Source: Ganaspis brasiliensis (Eukaryota > Arthropoda > Insecta > Hymenoptera > Figitidae). Taken from it: 64,000 bases of DNA. This document shows positions 24,401 to 34,600 of the stretch, in pieces. The notes beneath the pieces were generated by a model, which saw only the letters and a list, made by a program, of their open reading frames with translations, was not told the DNA's origin and ran no database searches. Location of the stretch: positions 2,170,001 to 2,234,000 of the forward strand of contig JAZKLR010000112.1 of the NCBI GenBank assembly GCA_037103525.1. The letters are read 5' to 3'. The translations under genes and the position numbers were made by a program. Position 1 is the first letter of the stretch, and the number at the start of each line of letters is the position of its first letter.

Positions 24401-24560
24401 GGAAGACACATTTTCTCCCCTTGTATGCAAGAATTTCATTAATTATTTCTTAGAAAGAAAAGAATATCTTAAGAGACATCTATTAATCGATACCGGGCCG
24501 AGGGATGTAATAACGTTTAGCGAGAATATATGATAGAAGTTATGAATTATTTCTAAAGGC
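24401..24560 (-). promoter_or_regulatory. Conserved upstream block of OR-B
   Basis: Begins about 135 bp upstream of the OR-B start. The words CACATTTTCTCCCCTTG, AATTTCATTAATTATTTCTTA, AATCGATACCG, TTTAGCGAGAATATATGAT and ATGAATTATTTCTAAAGG follow the same order as in OR-A. It is inferred to be regulatory. Confidence 0.6.
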
Positions 24561-25210
24561 ACTTGCAGCAGGGGAGAAATTTTTCTTTATATCTGGTTAG
24601 ATATTTGAAGCGAGAAGATGAATACACTGAAAAAAAGTTTCTGTGACAGTCACAGTTAGTGTTATGAAATTCTCGAGAATTTAAATTCGGGCAATTTACC
24701 CGGAGAAATGAACGTAATTTCTTTTGAGCAAGAGAATTTATGTACTGTATGTTTAAATTCTGTTGTTTAATTAATTTATGTTTATAATTTTTGTATAACG
24801 TAATATATAACATGTAGATATAATTAGTAATAAAATAGTTATACTCTCATGTCGTAACATTTTTTTAATAATAAGTCAAAAGATATATGTGACGCGCTTT
24901 GAAGAACATGGGAAATGTTGAATTTATTATATTACGTGAACATAACGCATTCAGGACGGAAGAGGTGTAAAAGCGTATTTATTTTTTTTTTCTATTTTAA
25001 ATATATATAATTTACCATAAATGGTAAGTTGGAACTTAAAATTTTTAATAATTATTATAATTTGTTCTTAACATTCTAATTACTATTTAATATCGCAGTA
25101 GTATATATTTTATTCTGATATAGAAGGATGTTGAACGTTCTATGGTTAAGGGTTAATATCCATTTTTCTCAGGGGATACAGCAATATTATTGTATTTTTC
25201 AATTTTTGTT
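24561..25210. other. OR-B/OR-C spacer, no gene seen
   Basis: AT-rich intergenic DNA. A short CACTGAAAAAAAGTTTCTGTG / ACAGTCACAG motif near 24630-24660 resembles MITE termini but no partner end was found. Confidence 0.4.
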
Positions 25211-28200
25211 TTATTTCGTAGGCCGCTTCAGAAAGTTGTAAATCGAAAATGACAGTCGTAGAATCTGAAACAAATTGTAATTCATTAATACCTCTAATAT
25301 AAACGATATCTATGTGAGCGAAATTTGACTAGTTTTTCACTGATTCAAATTAGAAGAGCCACAGTAAACGCTTATTAAAAATTATTGAAATAAAAATATT
25401 GCATTAAAAAATAATGTATTTGATTCAAATACGGCTCAATTACTTGGCTAAACTGACATTCGAATTGTCAATAAACTTAGAAATATATATATTCATAATA
25501 TATCAATATTCATGAAATAAATACTTATTATATATTACAACTTGATTCAATTTGTCCAAGGTATACCAACTCTATTAAAAGTATCAATCGATAGTGGAAA
25601 AATTGGGCCAGCGGATAGTTTTATTGGGTCATTAGATCGTCTTATTATATCAATCATACTTTTTCTGGAATTTTTTGATAAAGAAATCAAATCTGAGTTA
25701 AAAACTGAAGAACCAATTTTTCTGCTCTATATCAAATAATTGCACATTATTTTCTGAATTTTTGAATTCTCTTGACAGAATTTTGTATGCAATTAGTTTT
25801 ACCTTTTCTATAACCATATGACCGTGCCAACAATAAATACAGACTTGAAACATAACACAGCTTAAGGATAACATCATCGACCAAAATTTCATGGAAGTTA
25901 TGCTAAAAGTTGTCAACAAATATGTGCTTGTACAAACTTCTAACGTTGTGCCGAAAAATTGAAAGAAAAATATTGAACTAAACACTTGATTTAATTTGTT
26001 TGTAAAGCTAAAATGAAAAAAAAAACCGTAAACAAAAATCGTTTTTCTGATTTTATTTTATTATTATACACACTGAAAAAATTAGTATACTAGAATTTGT
26101 TTCAATAACTGAAGGTGCAGGAATTTGTTGAGATTACGGCCAAACAATTTGTATAATTATTCTAGAAATTTGTAGGCATTTTTACTTTAATATTGAACGA
26201 GTTCTTTTTAGCGATACGATCGGAAGATCTCGAGGGTTCGTAAACTCCATTTTAGAGTGTATACTAAGAATATATTTGTCAAAGAAATATTTGAGAATAC
26301 TTGGGAATACTTAGGAATAAAAAAAATATACGGAATACTTTAAAATCCGAGAATATTAACTATAATATTTAGGATTTACTTTAAAAATATAAGTTTTAGA
26401 ATTTGTTTTCAATATTATCAATTATTTTCCTCATTTTGTAATTTTTCTTTCAATTATCAATTACCTATTTTCTTAATATTTAAGGTAGTATTATACTTTG
26501 CATCCATCAAAAAATCGACTTTTTTTATTTTATTTTTGTGGTCTACATTACCTCAAGAATATAATTCCTAAATTGCAGATTAAAATTCAAAGAAATAAAA
26601 AAGTTATACACATATAAAAGTTATACATATGCACATTGGTTCACTACACACAAAACTTTAAACGCGTTTTTCTCAAAATCATATTTTTTAAACTCGCGGA
26701 CAGCATAACTCGAGTTCTTTTTAATCGATTTTAAAAAATTAAGTAGGGGAAAGGCTTGCAAGTTGCCACCCCTTAGTTTTTTTTGCTCATATCTTGTTAT
26801 AAAATTAACATATTGTTAATGTCAACATAACACTGTTAAAAGGACCTAAAAAGCAACAGCCCTGAACCAAAAATCATTTAATTTCTCAAAAAATAAAAAT
26901 TTTACACCAAATTTTTAAATCTGGCTAAAATTGACCTCATGAATTTTTGGCTTGCAGGTTGCACCCCTTGGAAAAATTGCTGAAAACAGAAAAACTATAA
27001 AAAAAAACACTAGATTTATAAAATATTTTAAAATCTATTGAATTTTACTTATTTTTAATAGTTGTGAACATCAGGAGCGTACGCAAGGAGGGGGGGAGGG
27101 GTTGGTATTTTTTGATTTGTTTATTACGGAATTTTTTATCATAATGTAAATAGCTGTAAAACTGCTTAAATTTCAGGATATTGTACAAAACTTTTACATA
27201 TCACCCGAAACTGAGTTTTGTAAATGGTTTTATCCAAGAGTACAAAAAAGTTTTGTAAAATTCAAGAAATTATTTTTTTTCGTACAGAATTATTCTCTAT
27301 ATAGTACTAATTTTTCCCGTGTGTACTTTTATTTTTACAGGGATAAGCTAAAGATTAAAAGAAGTATCAATTCTTACTGATAAAGAGAACTGTGATGTCG
27401 AATCCAATTTACAAGAAATTCTTTCTCAGAATTACTTGAACAATCTGATTTGCATATTTGAGGAAATACCTCTATCCTATGTATTAAAATTTCTGTTTGA
27501 GCACAGAGTTGTAACATCATTACGACTGCAAAAGTATCCGCAGCTGCTGTTGATTGTCCAGCTATCATTGCTCCAAAACTTTGCAATGTAAATGTCAGCC
27601 AAAAAAATAATCTATTTTCTAGGCTGTATGGAACCCAGGCATCGAAAGGAAGAAGTATTTTATTTCCTATTAATAATGGAAGAATGATTCTTAGAGTCAA
27701 AGTTATAAATATGATGCCTACAAAAATAGTTGTTTCGGTTCTAGAAATTAAAGTATTAACATATTAATTCAAAAACAGAGCTTTGTATAAAACTTATTAA
27801 AAATTACTATTCAATTTGTGAAATAAATGTAATAAACATTTTTTCTCAGAATAACAAGTACAAATTAATAATTTATACCTTCCGATCTTATCAAATTTAC
27901 TCTGAATTAAACTTTCCGTTTGATCTTGTGGACCAAACTGATTGTTATGCAAAAACGCCATTATTTCACTCATTTTGTTTCGTTTTTGAAAAATAATTAT
28001 CATTTTCACGCAAGCGGTTGATAACCCAATAACATAGTAAAAACTTTCTGAAAATTTCTCAATATTGTAGCTTCCTCGGAATAAATAAAGTGCATTTGAT
28101 GTTGCGAAAGCAAACATAACACACATCACAAAAATTGTGAAGACATGATAGATCATAAAGTTTCCTTGGAAACATTTAGGAGGCCAAATGCCAACAATTT

Positions 28201-28234
28201 TGAAAATGGTTAAAGATATGTCTGCTTTGTACAT
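25211..28234 (-). CDS. Odorant receptor OR-C (7tm_6), five exons
   Basis: Exons are 28234-27879, 27740-27378, 26007-25803, 25726-25571 and 25264-25211. The total is 1,134 nt, 377 residues, with the same phases as OR-A. Landmarks are MYKADISLTIFKIVGIWPP, MMLQLCAQTEILIHRIEVF, FFFQFFGTTLEVCTSTYLL, GSSVFNSDLISLS and KLSAGPIFPLSIDTFNR, joined to ILRLSFSIYNFLKRPTK and TAA. The Trp that other copies have in the ..DWxxLS motif is Leu here. Exon 2 is two codons shorter than in OR-A. It sits between the A/B pair and the D/E pair in sequence as well as in position, and may represent the older intermediate. Intron 2 (26008-27377) is 1.4 kb of unrecognised AT-rich DNA. Confidence 0.87.
26008..27377. other. 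OR-C intron 2, no gene seen
   Basis: An AT-rich intron with a G-run near 27087-27101 and a lone transposon-like end (CAGGAGCGTACGC near 27072). The partner end was not found, so no element is called. Confidence 0.4.
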
Positions 28235-28460
28235 TTTAAAGAATTTTTATCAATTAATGTAATTATAAAAATAATATTATTTTGAAGCTCCAGAATGTTC
28301 TAATAATCTTTGATAAAATTTTAAATTAAAAACTGTATGCTAGAAGTTTATTGAGAGATTCGACAAATTTTGTTTTGAGGAGCCACATACATGCATGTAT
28401 CTAAAGTTGTAGGAATAAACTTTCCACATTATCTTAGACACTTAGACTCTTATTTCCTAT

Positions 28461-28620
28461 GAAAGTCACATTTTCTCCCCTTCAAATAGAATTTATTTAA
28501 TAATTCGTAAGGAAGAAACAGTAACAAGTTTAGCTGTGGTCGATACTTAATAGAGGCAATAAAATGCACTTGAATACGTGGAGTTGTGGCGCGAATACGT
28601 AATGGAATTATGAATTATTT
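28461..28620 (-). promoter_or_regulatory. Conserved upstream block of OR-C
   Basis: About 227 bp upstream of the OR-C start. It contains AAAGTCACATTTTCTCCCC, TTTAATAATTCGTAAGGAAG, GGTCGATACTTAATAG and ATGAATTATTTGAT. Spacing differs from A/B, but the order is kept. Confidence 0.55.
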
Positions 28621-28887
28621 GATATTAGATATCAATTCACTTGAAACTGACTATATGCAGATCAATTTACTCCCTTGTAATTTTGTATTAAAAGAAGAAA
28701 AGACTGCAATGAAACTGACGTACAATTTTATTGTTTATTATTATCTTATTTTGTGCTGTACAGTTTAGGACCGGAGAAAAAGGTACGAAATATATCTACA
28801 TTTTATTTCTACAGAAAACAGATGAAAATGATTAAATTAAGTCGTGCGGTGTAACGACTAAGATTTAGTGATAGGTGACATATAATA

Positions 28888-29815
28888 GGGTAAGTCCGGG
28901 GGAGATGGCCATACGGGAGAGATGGCCAATTCAAATATTTTACTGAATTTGTTATTAAATATCAGTTATTATTGGCTATTTTGCTTCATTTGTGTGCGTG
29001 AAAGCAAACAACAACAGAAACTTGAAAATTAAAAATGAAAAAGTACTTGAAATCCTGGTGTATTTTTTTCAATAGTGCTCGAAAACATCAATGGGTTGAC
29101 TTTACTGATTGTTAAAGTGTTCTTTTTTTTAGAATAATGCTTATTTTCGTATTTTTTGGAACTATACATGAGGCAAGCTTTGTAATAACGTCAGAATTAT
29201 ACATGAAAAATTTTTATTTATTTAAATATTAGGGGAAATCTGGGGGGATGTCATAAGGGATAGATGGCCAATTCAAATATTTTTACAGAAATTGACTCAA
29301 AAGGTCACTTATTCTAAACTAAATTTCTTCGTTTTGCATTTAAACAAAAAGAAAAGCAAAATTTTGGCGAAAAATAATAAAAAATTAAATATAATACTTC
29401 CTTTTTATTTTGTCTATTACTCCAGTACTGAAAAATTTCAACTTGTTTAAATATCTATTTATTGTGGTGATATTCTTTAAGATAAGACTTATTTTTGTGT
29501 TTTGTTTATTCTTTCATGTAATAAACTCAAAATGATATATTAATTATATTTATTTACTTAAATAATAGGTGTGGCCAACTCTCCCTTACACCTATGGCCA
29601 TCTCACACTACGATTGGCCATCTCTCCCTGAATGTCACTTTTTACAAAACATTAATTTTATGATTGTTAACATTAAAATATTTTATATTATTTATGGTTG
29701 TTTTAAAGTTAAATAGTCAATGTTTAATTAACAATAAACATCAATATATAAATGTTGTTTTTTTTATTTTTATGGACCTTTATAGAAAGTATGGCCATCT
29801 CCCCCGGACTTACCC
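28888..29815. mobile_element. TA-flanked inverted-repeat element with repeated GGCCATCTC motifs (928 bp)
   Basis: The termini GGGTAAGTCCGGGGGAGATG and the exact reverse complement are flanked by TA on both sides, which fits the Tc1/mariner group. Inside, copies of the sub-terminal GAGATGGCCA / TGGCCATCTC motif recur near 28921, 29235-29270 and 29573-29630. Each is followed by similar AATTCAAATATTT words. No transposase was recognised. Confidence 0.75.
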
Positions 29816-30523
29816 TATATTGGCTTTACGAATTATAATTCATACAGATGTGATAGAAGTTTGTCGACAAGTATATTTATCGTAGCGGAAGTGGTGTGTT
29901 AATAGTAATCGTCTTCAAATACAATTTCTTTGTTATCCCCACTAATGATTCATCTGTTGAACAGGTTTTCGTTTTTTGCAGTTTTAAAAATAACAACTAT
30001 GTCTTTGGCGCTTTTTATTTATCCCTGAACATTGATCGTAATTTATACATTTCTTCTTGTCGTATATAATGGAAGCAATTTCGAACAATTATATTGATGC
30101 AAGATTTGTATTTGTGGTGATTTTAATATGCCTTATGTTACTTGGAATAGTTGAGACGATTCTAATCTTCGTTGTATTTCAAATACTGGTATTTCTAACT
30201 CCCAAATTAATATATCTAATATTATTTCTGTCACCCTGGATTTTTTGAACTTAAAACACATGAACAACCATACTATAACCTGCTTACCTGCATGGTACAT
30301 GTCTCGATCTAATGTTGATTAATAATATATAATTGTCTACTTGTCCAAACGGTCGAAGTCATCTTGCCTTCTGACTTTTATCGTAGTCTATATATATATC
30401 ACAAAACATCTCAACAATCTATCAAAAATCCCAGTAATAGAAAGTTTTCTGACAATAAATTTAAATACGACTTTAAAAATGCTGATTTTCTAGTCATCAA
30501 CGACTTTTTAAACTTAGCTTATT

Positions 30524-30723
30524 CACTGCAAAAACTGCTGTCTTTTAAGTGTCTTATTTTAAGACACAAGACATTAAGAAAGCGTCTTATGATTATTTCA
30601 AGCAATTTCATTGGTCAATATTTTTGAAAGACGCTTTCTCATTGGTTTAAAATTAAGACACCCTAAAACGTCTTAAAAATGAGGACAAAAATGTCTTAAA
30701 ATAAGACACTTGTTTTTACAGTG
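30524..30723. mobile_element. CACTG-ended MITE (200 bp)
   Basis: The ends CACTGCAAAAACTG and TTTTTACAGTG enclose inverted GTCTTATTTTAAGACA-type segments. It is the same family as the element at 35700-35861. The flanking dinucleotide is TT on both sides. Confidence 0.65.
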
Positions 30724-30740
30724 TTGGAGTTTAATATTAA

Positions 30741-30904
30741 GGGGTCTTCCATAAACCACGTACCCCACTTTTTTGGAAATTTCAACCCTTTACCCCCTAT
30801 GTAGCACACTATTCCATAAATTAGCGCCATTTTTTCCTCTGGGAGTAGCCTTTAGCTTGATCCCCCCTCCCCCATAAAGAGCTACGTGGTTTATGGATGA
30901 TCCC
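30741..30904. mobile_element. MITE with GGGGTCTTCCATAAACCACG ends (164 bp)
   Basis: The left end is answered by ACGTGGTTTATGGATGATCCC at the right. Direct TAA triplets flank it (30738-30740 and 30905-30907), which suggests a PIF/Harbinger-like 3-bp duplication. There is no coding capacity. Confidence 0.65.
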
Positions 30905-31621
30905 TAAGCTTTAATGATGTCAATGAGGACATTAATAAATTTTATAATTATGTTTACACTGCGAGTGACCTTTTTGTGTCTCTAAGAAGAACGCACGATT
31001 CCTCATTTCCTGGTTGGATAAGATATGATTTAAAGATCGCTATATTAAACAAACAAAAATCGCATTTAGTATACCAGTGCCTTGGTGAGAACTAAGTTGG
31101 AGTTTGCATCGGTGATCTGGGCCCCTAATCAAGAAAACTATATTACTAATTTAAGGGCATTTAAATTTTAATTAAATGTTAATTAAATGTTAAATTTAAT
31201 TTAACATTGTTGACTAAAATATAGAATTCTACCTTATCCCCCATATTTAATTTGTTCATAACATGACTGTTTTTCAAAATTTTAAATAAAACAAAGATTC
31301 ATGACACACTTTCAAATCAATATCTTTTTTGGTTTAGGCTAAAAGACGTCCAAAAAATCATAATCTTTTTAAACTGTTTATCAATCTGAATATGCCGAAC
31401 ATTCGGTATTCAATAGATTGTGTAGGTTTGCAAATTCCATCAAGAACTTTACGAAAGTTATAAAAAATACTGGAAAAAATATATTCTTGATAAATATTAT
31501 TATGTTTACAATTACTATGGTACATCTTGAAAATAATTACAATAATTTCATACGATTAATGAAGCAATATGTGATGTTTAAAAGAAAAAAATCCATGATT
31601 CACTTTATTTTTTTTACAAAG

Positions 31622-34600
31622 TCATTTCAAAAAATTATATATTGAATACGATAACCGTAAAATCTGAAATAAAAATATAATTATTATTTTCTTTCAACTA
31701 CTAAACTACATTAATTTTATTAAACAATATTCCCGTACATTTGTCCGAACCCAAATGCCCGAAATCCATTGTTCACTAAAATTTGGAGATTTTGCGGGGC
31801 CATTAAGATAAATAAAATTAATCCTCTTGCATTCTATTGTTTGTTATTTTTTCCTAGTTTTAATTTGACGTAAATGAAACCATATCATCGGTAATTTTCA
31901 TCTATTAAATATTACAATTTATAAATACCAAGGATATAAAATATTGCGTAGTTATTCTTTACGACGATTTAGAAATTTCCACGTTTTACAAACAAGTGAA
32001 TCTCATTTCTTTTACATACAGATTCTTTTTTCTATTTCGATTTTAAACTAACTTAATTTTTTTTATTTCATTCGGACAAATGGCCATTCGGGCAAATGGG
32101 CGTACACATTATTATATTTGTCGAACTACTAACACTATTGAACGTGTCAATCGACAAGGTAAATACTGGACCAGCAGTTAATTTAATTATTACATTAGAT
32201 CGTTTTATTATGTAAATTAGGCTTGTTTTCGATTCTTTTGTTAGTGAGATCCAGTCAGTGTAAAAAACCGCTGATCCAATTCTTTTGCTCTGTAATAAAT
32301 AACAACTGCATTATTGTCTTTGAATTATTTTGTTTTTTGGAAAAAAGAAGTTTATGTAACAGAAAGAAAGCATTCTCCTGTTACATAAAATGTGTAACGC
32401 ATTTCTCGTTCTCGTAGCACAATATACTTAGTGATGCACAACGTGAATCTCTTCTTTCATAAAATAAAAAGAGACAAAAGTAGTAGGGGAGAGTGTCCAA
32501 CAATGTTCACGCTCGTCTGAGAAAGTCAGTTTTTGTCCCTTGTCTCACAATATACTATTCACAATATTTGAGAGAAAATAAATTCTTTTACAAAGTGTAA
32601 ATAAAAATATTATTCTTGATGAACATTTTTAGTGTTTTTATAGATGTGATTTATTGTGTACTCGCAGAGTGTTGAAAATGTAAATATAGCGCGTCAGGTT
32701 AGAGAAATCATAACTGTTGTTATTTAATAAAAATAAATCGTGTATAAAATGTGTGCATTACCTAGAGAAGTGTTTTAGTTTCATATTAATGCAAGGAAGT
32801 GCTTGAAATTGGTAAAATTGAATAAATGCCATGACTTTGAAAAAACCCGATACATTGATGACCACTCTCCTCTATCTTCATTTGATTTTAATGCATTTTT
32901 GACCAGTCTTCTTGCTCGAAAATCTTGTTTGAATGCATCACTAAATATACTATTTCTTCTAAAACGAAAAGAATATAAAATTCTCTTTTCCATGTGAAAT
33001 TGAAATGTATTGAAATGTACCTTTTCCATAATCATGTGGCCTTGCCAACAATAAATTCCAACTTGAAACATAACACAGCAAAACGATAATATCATGGACC
33101 AAAATTTCATGGAAGTTACCCTAATAGTTGTTAGCAGATAAGTGCTCGTACAAACTTCCAATGTCGTTGCCATTAGTTGGAAGAAAAATATAAAACTAAA
33201 AACTTCATTTAATTTGTTTCTAAAACTAAAATGAGAAAAATGATGTAAACGGTTGGTCACTTATTATTTTAAAAATGAGGTTATATATAGAAAAATAAAA
33301 GTTGAATAATAAAACTGATTTAAAAGATTTTGCAGTATTTCGTGATACGAAGTAATTTTTTAGATAATCTCATAAAACTGCTCAAAACCCTCGATAATTT
33401 TTGTTTTGTTCCGATGAATATGTTAGTGTATTCTTACGTATTTTTTCAGGCTGAATCCGAATCCTCTCTGTCGATAACAACTCATTGAAAGCTCATTAAA
33501 GACTCATTGAAAAATTACAAGTTTCCAATGATCCCTCAATGATTCTCTAATATATTTAAAAACTACCATTAAAATGATATCTTTCTACTCTGAATTTTTT
33601 TTAGGCGAACTTACCCGACTCTCCCCTAGCCCAACTGTGTAGATGACAATTGCAAGCACGAATGTAAGGGTGCGCGTTAAACGAAAGATAGGTGAGTGCT
33701 TCAAATGTTAAAATACTTACTAATAAAGAGAAATGTGATGTTTTATCCAATTACGGAGAATTGTTTGTTCCCGTTTAGAATTTTTTTGAAAATTTATTTT
33801 ACATAATGTAGGAAATACTTCTATTCTATGTATTAGGAAGTCCATTTGAGCACAGAGTTGTAACATCATCACTAACACAAAAGTGTCTCCAGCTGCTGTT
33901 GCTTGTGCTGTTATCATTGCTGCAAAACTTTGCATTACAAATGTTAACCAAAACAATAATCTGTTTTCAAGGTTGTAAGGAACCCAGACATTAAAAGGAA
34001 GAAGTGTTTCATTTCCTATAAATAGTGGAAGAATAATTCTCAGTGCCACAGCTATAAATACGCTGATTATAAAGATAGTTGTTCCTGTTCTGTAAAAAAA
34101 ATTATTAGCATATTCATAAGTGAAAGACAGAGTAAAGAATTTAAAGTAAAGCAGCAATATAAAAAGTCCTTTACTCTCTTAATCTGAATATAAATCAGAA
34201 AAGGCTAATTCAAATATGTATTAGTTCGGATTCGTTGACTGTGAATTATAAACTATATCAGGGGCGGCGAAAGAGGTCCACATCGTGTGTGGAGTTCAGA
34301 TGATTTTTGAAGGGTGGGGGGGGGGGGGGTAAAGACTCAAATTTTTGATGTAACTATTACCTTAATCAATTTTATCATTCTTTACAAGACAATTTTTTAT
34401 TTCATTTATACACTTTTTGCGCAGATTGTAACTATAAGCATTGCTTTTAATAATAGAAAACTTTAAAAAAAATATTAATCCATATTATGGTGTGTGGAAA
34501 TCCACACACGAAAAAATCTGGTGTGTGGACTACTCCACACTATCCACACAACTGGTGCCGCCCCTGAACTATATATGGTTTGAGCAACAAGACTCCACCA

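Noticed and set aside
27072..27110. CAGGAGCGTACGC plus G run as a hAT terminus
   Set aside because: No matching inverted end or 8-bp duplication was found, so an element cannot be supported.
32803..32997. Plus-strand open frame opposite OR-D exon 3
   Set aside because: It is the antisense of the OR-D exon 3/intron 3 region, and the sister unit does not preserve it.
34314..34331. Long G runs here and at 54880 and 55160 as G-quadruplex regulatory sites
   Set aside because: They lie inside hAT MITEs and are uninterrupted homopolymers, whose length is also prone to sequencing error. Nothing supports a regulatory role.
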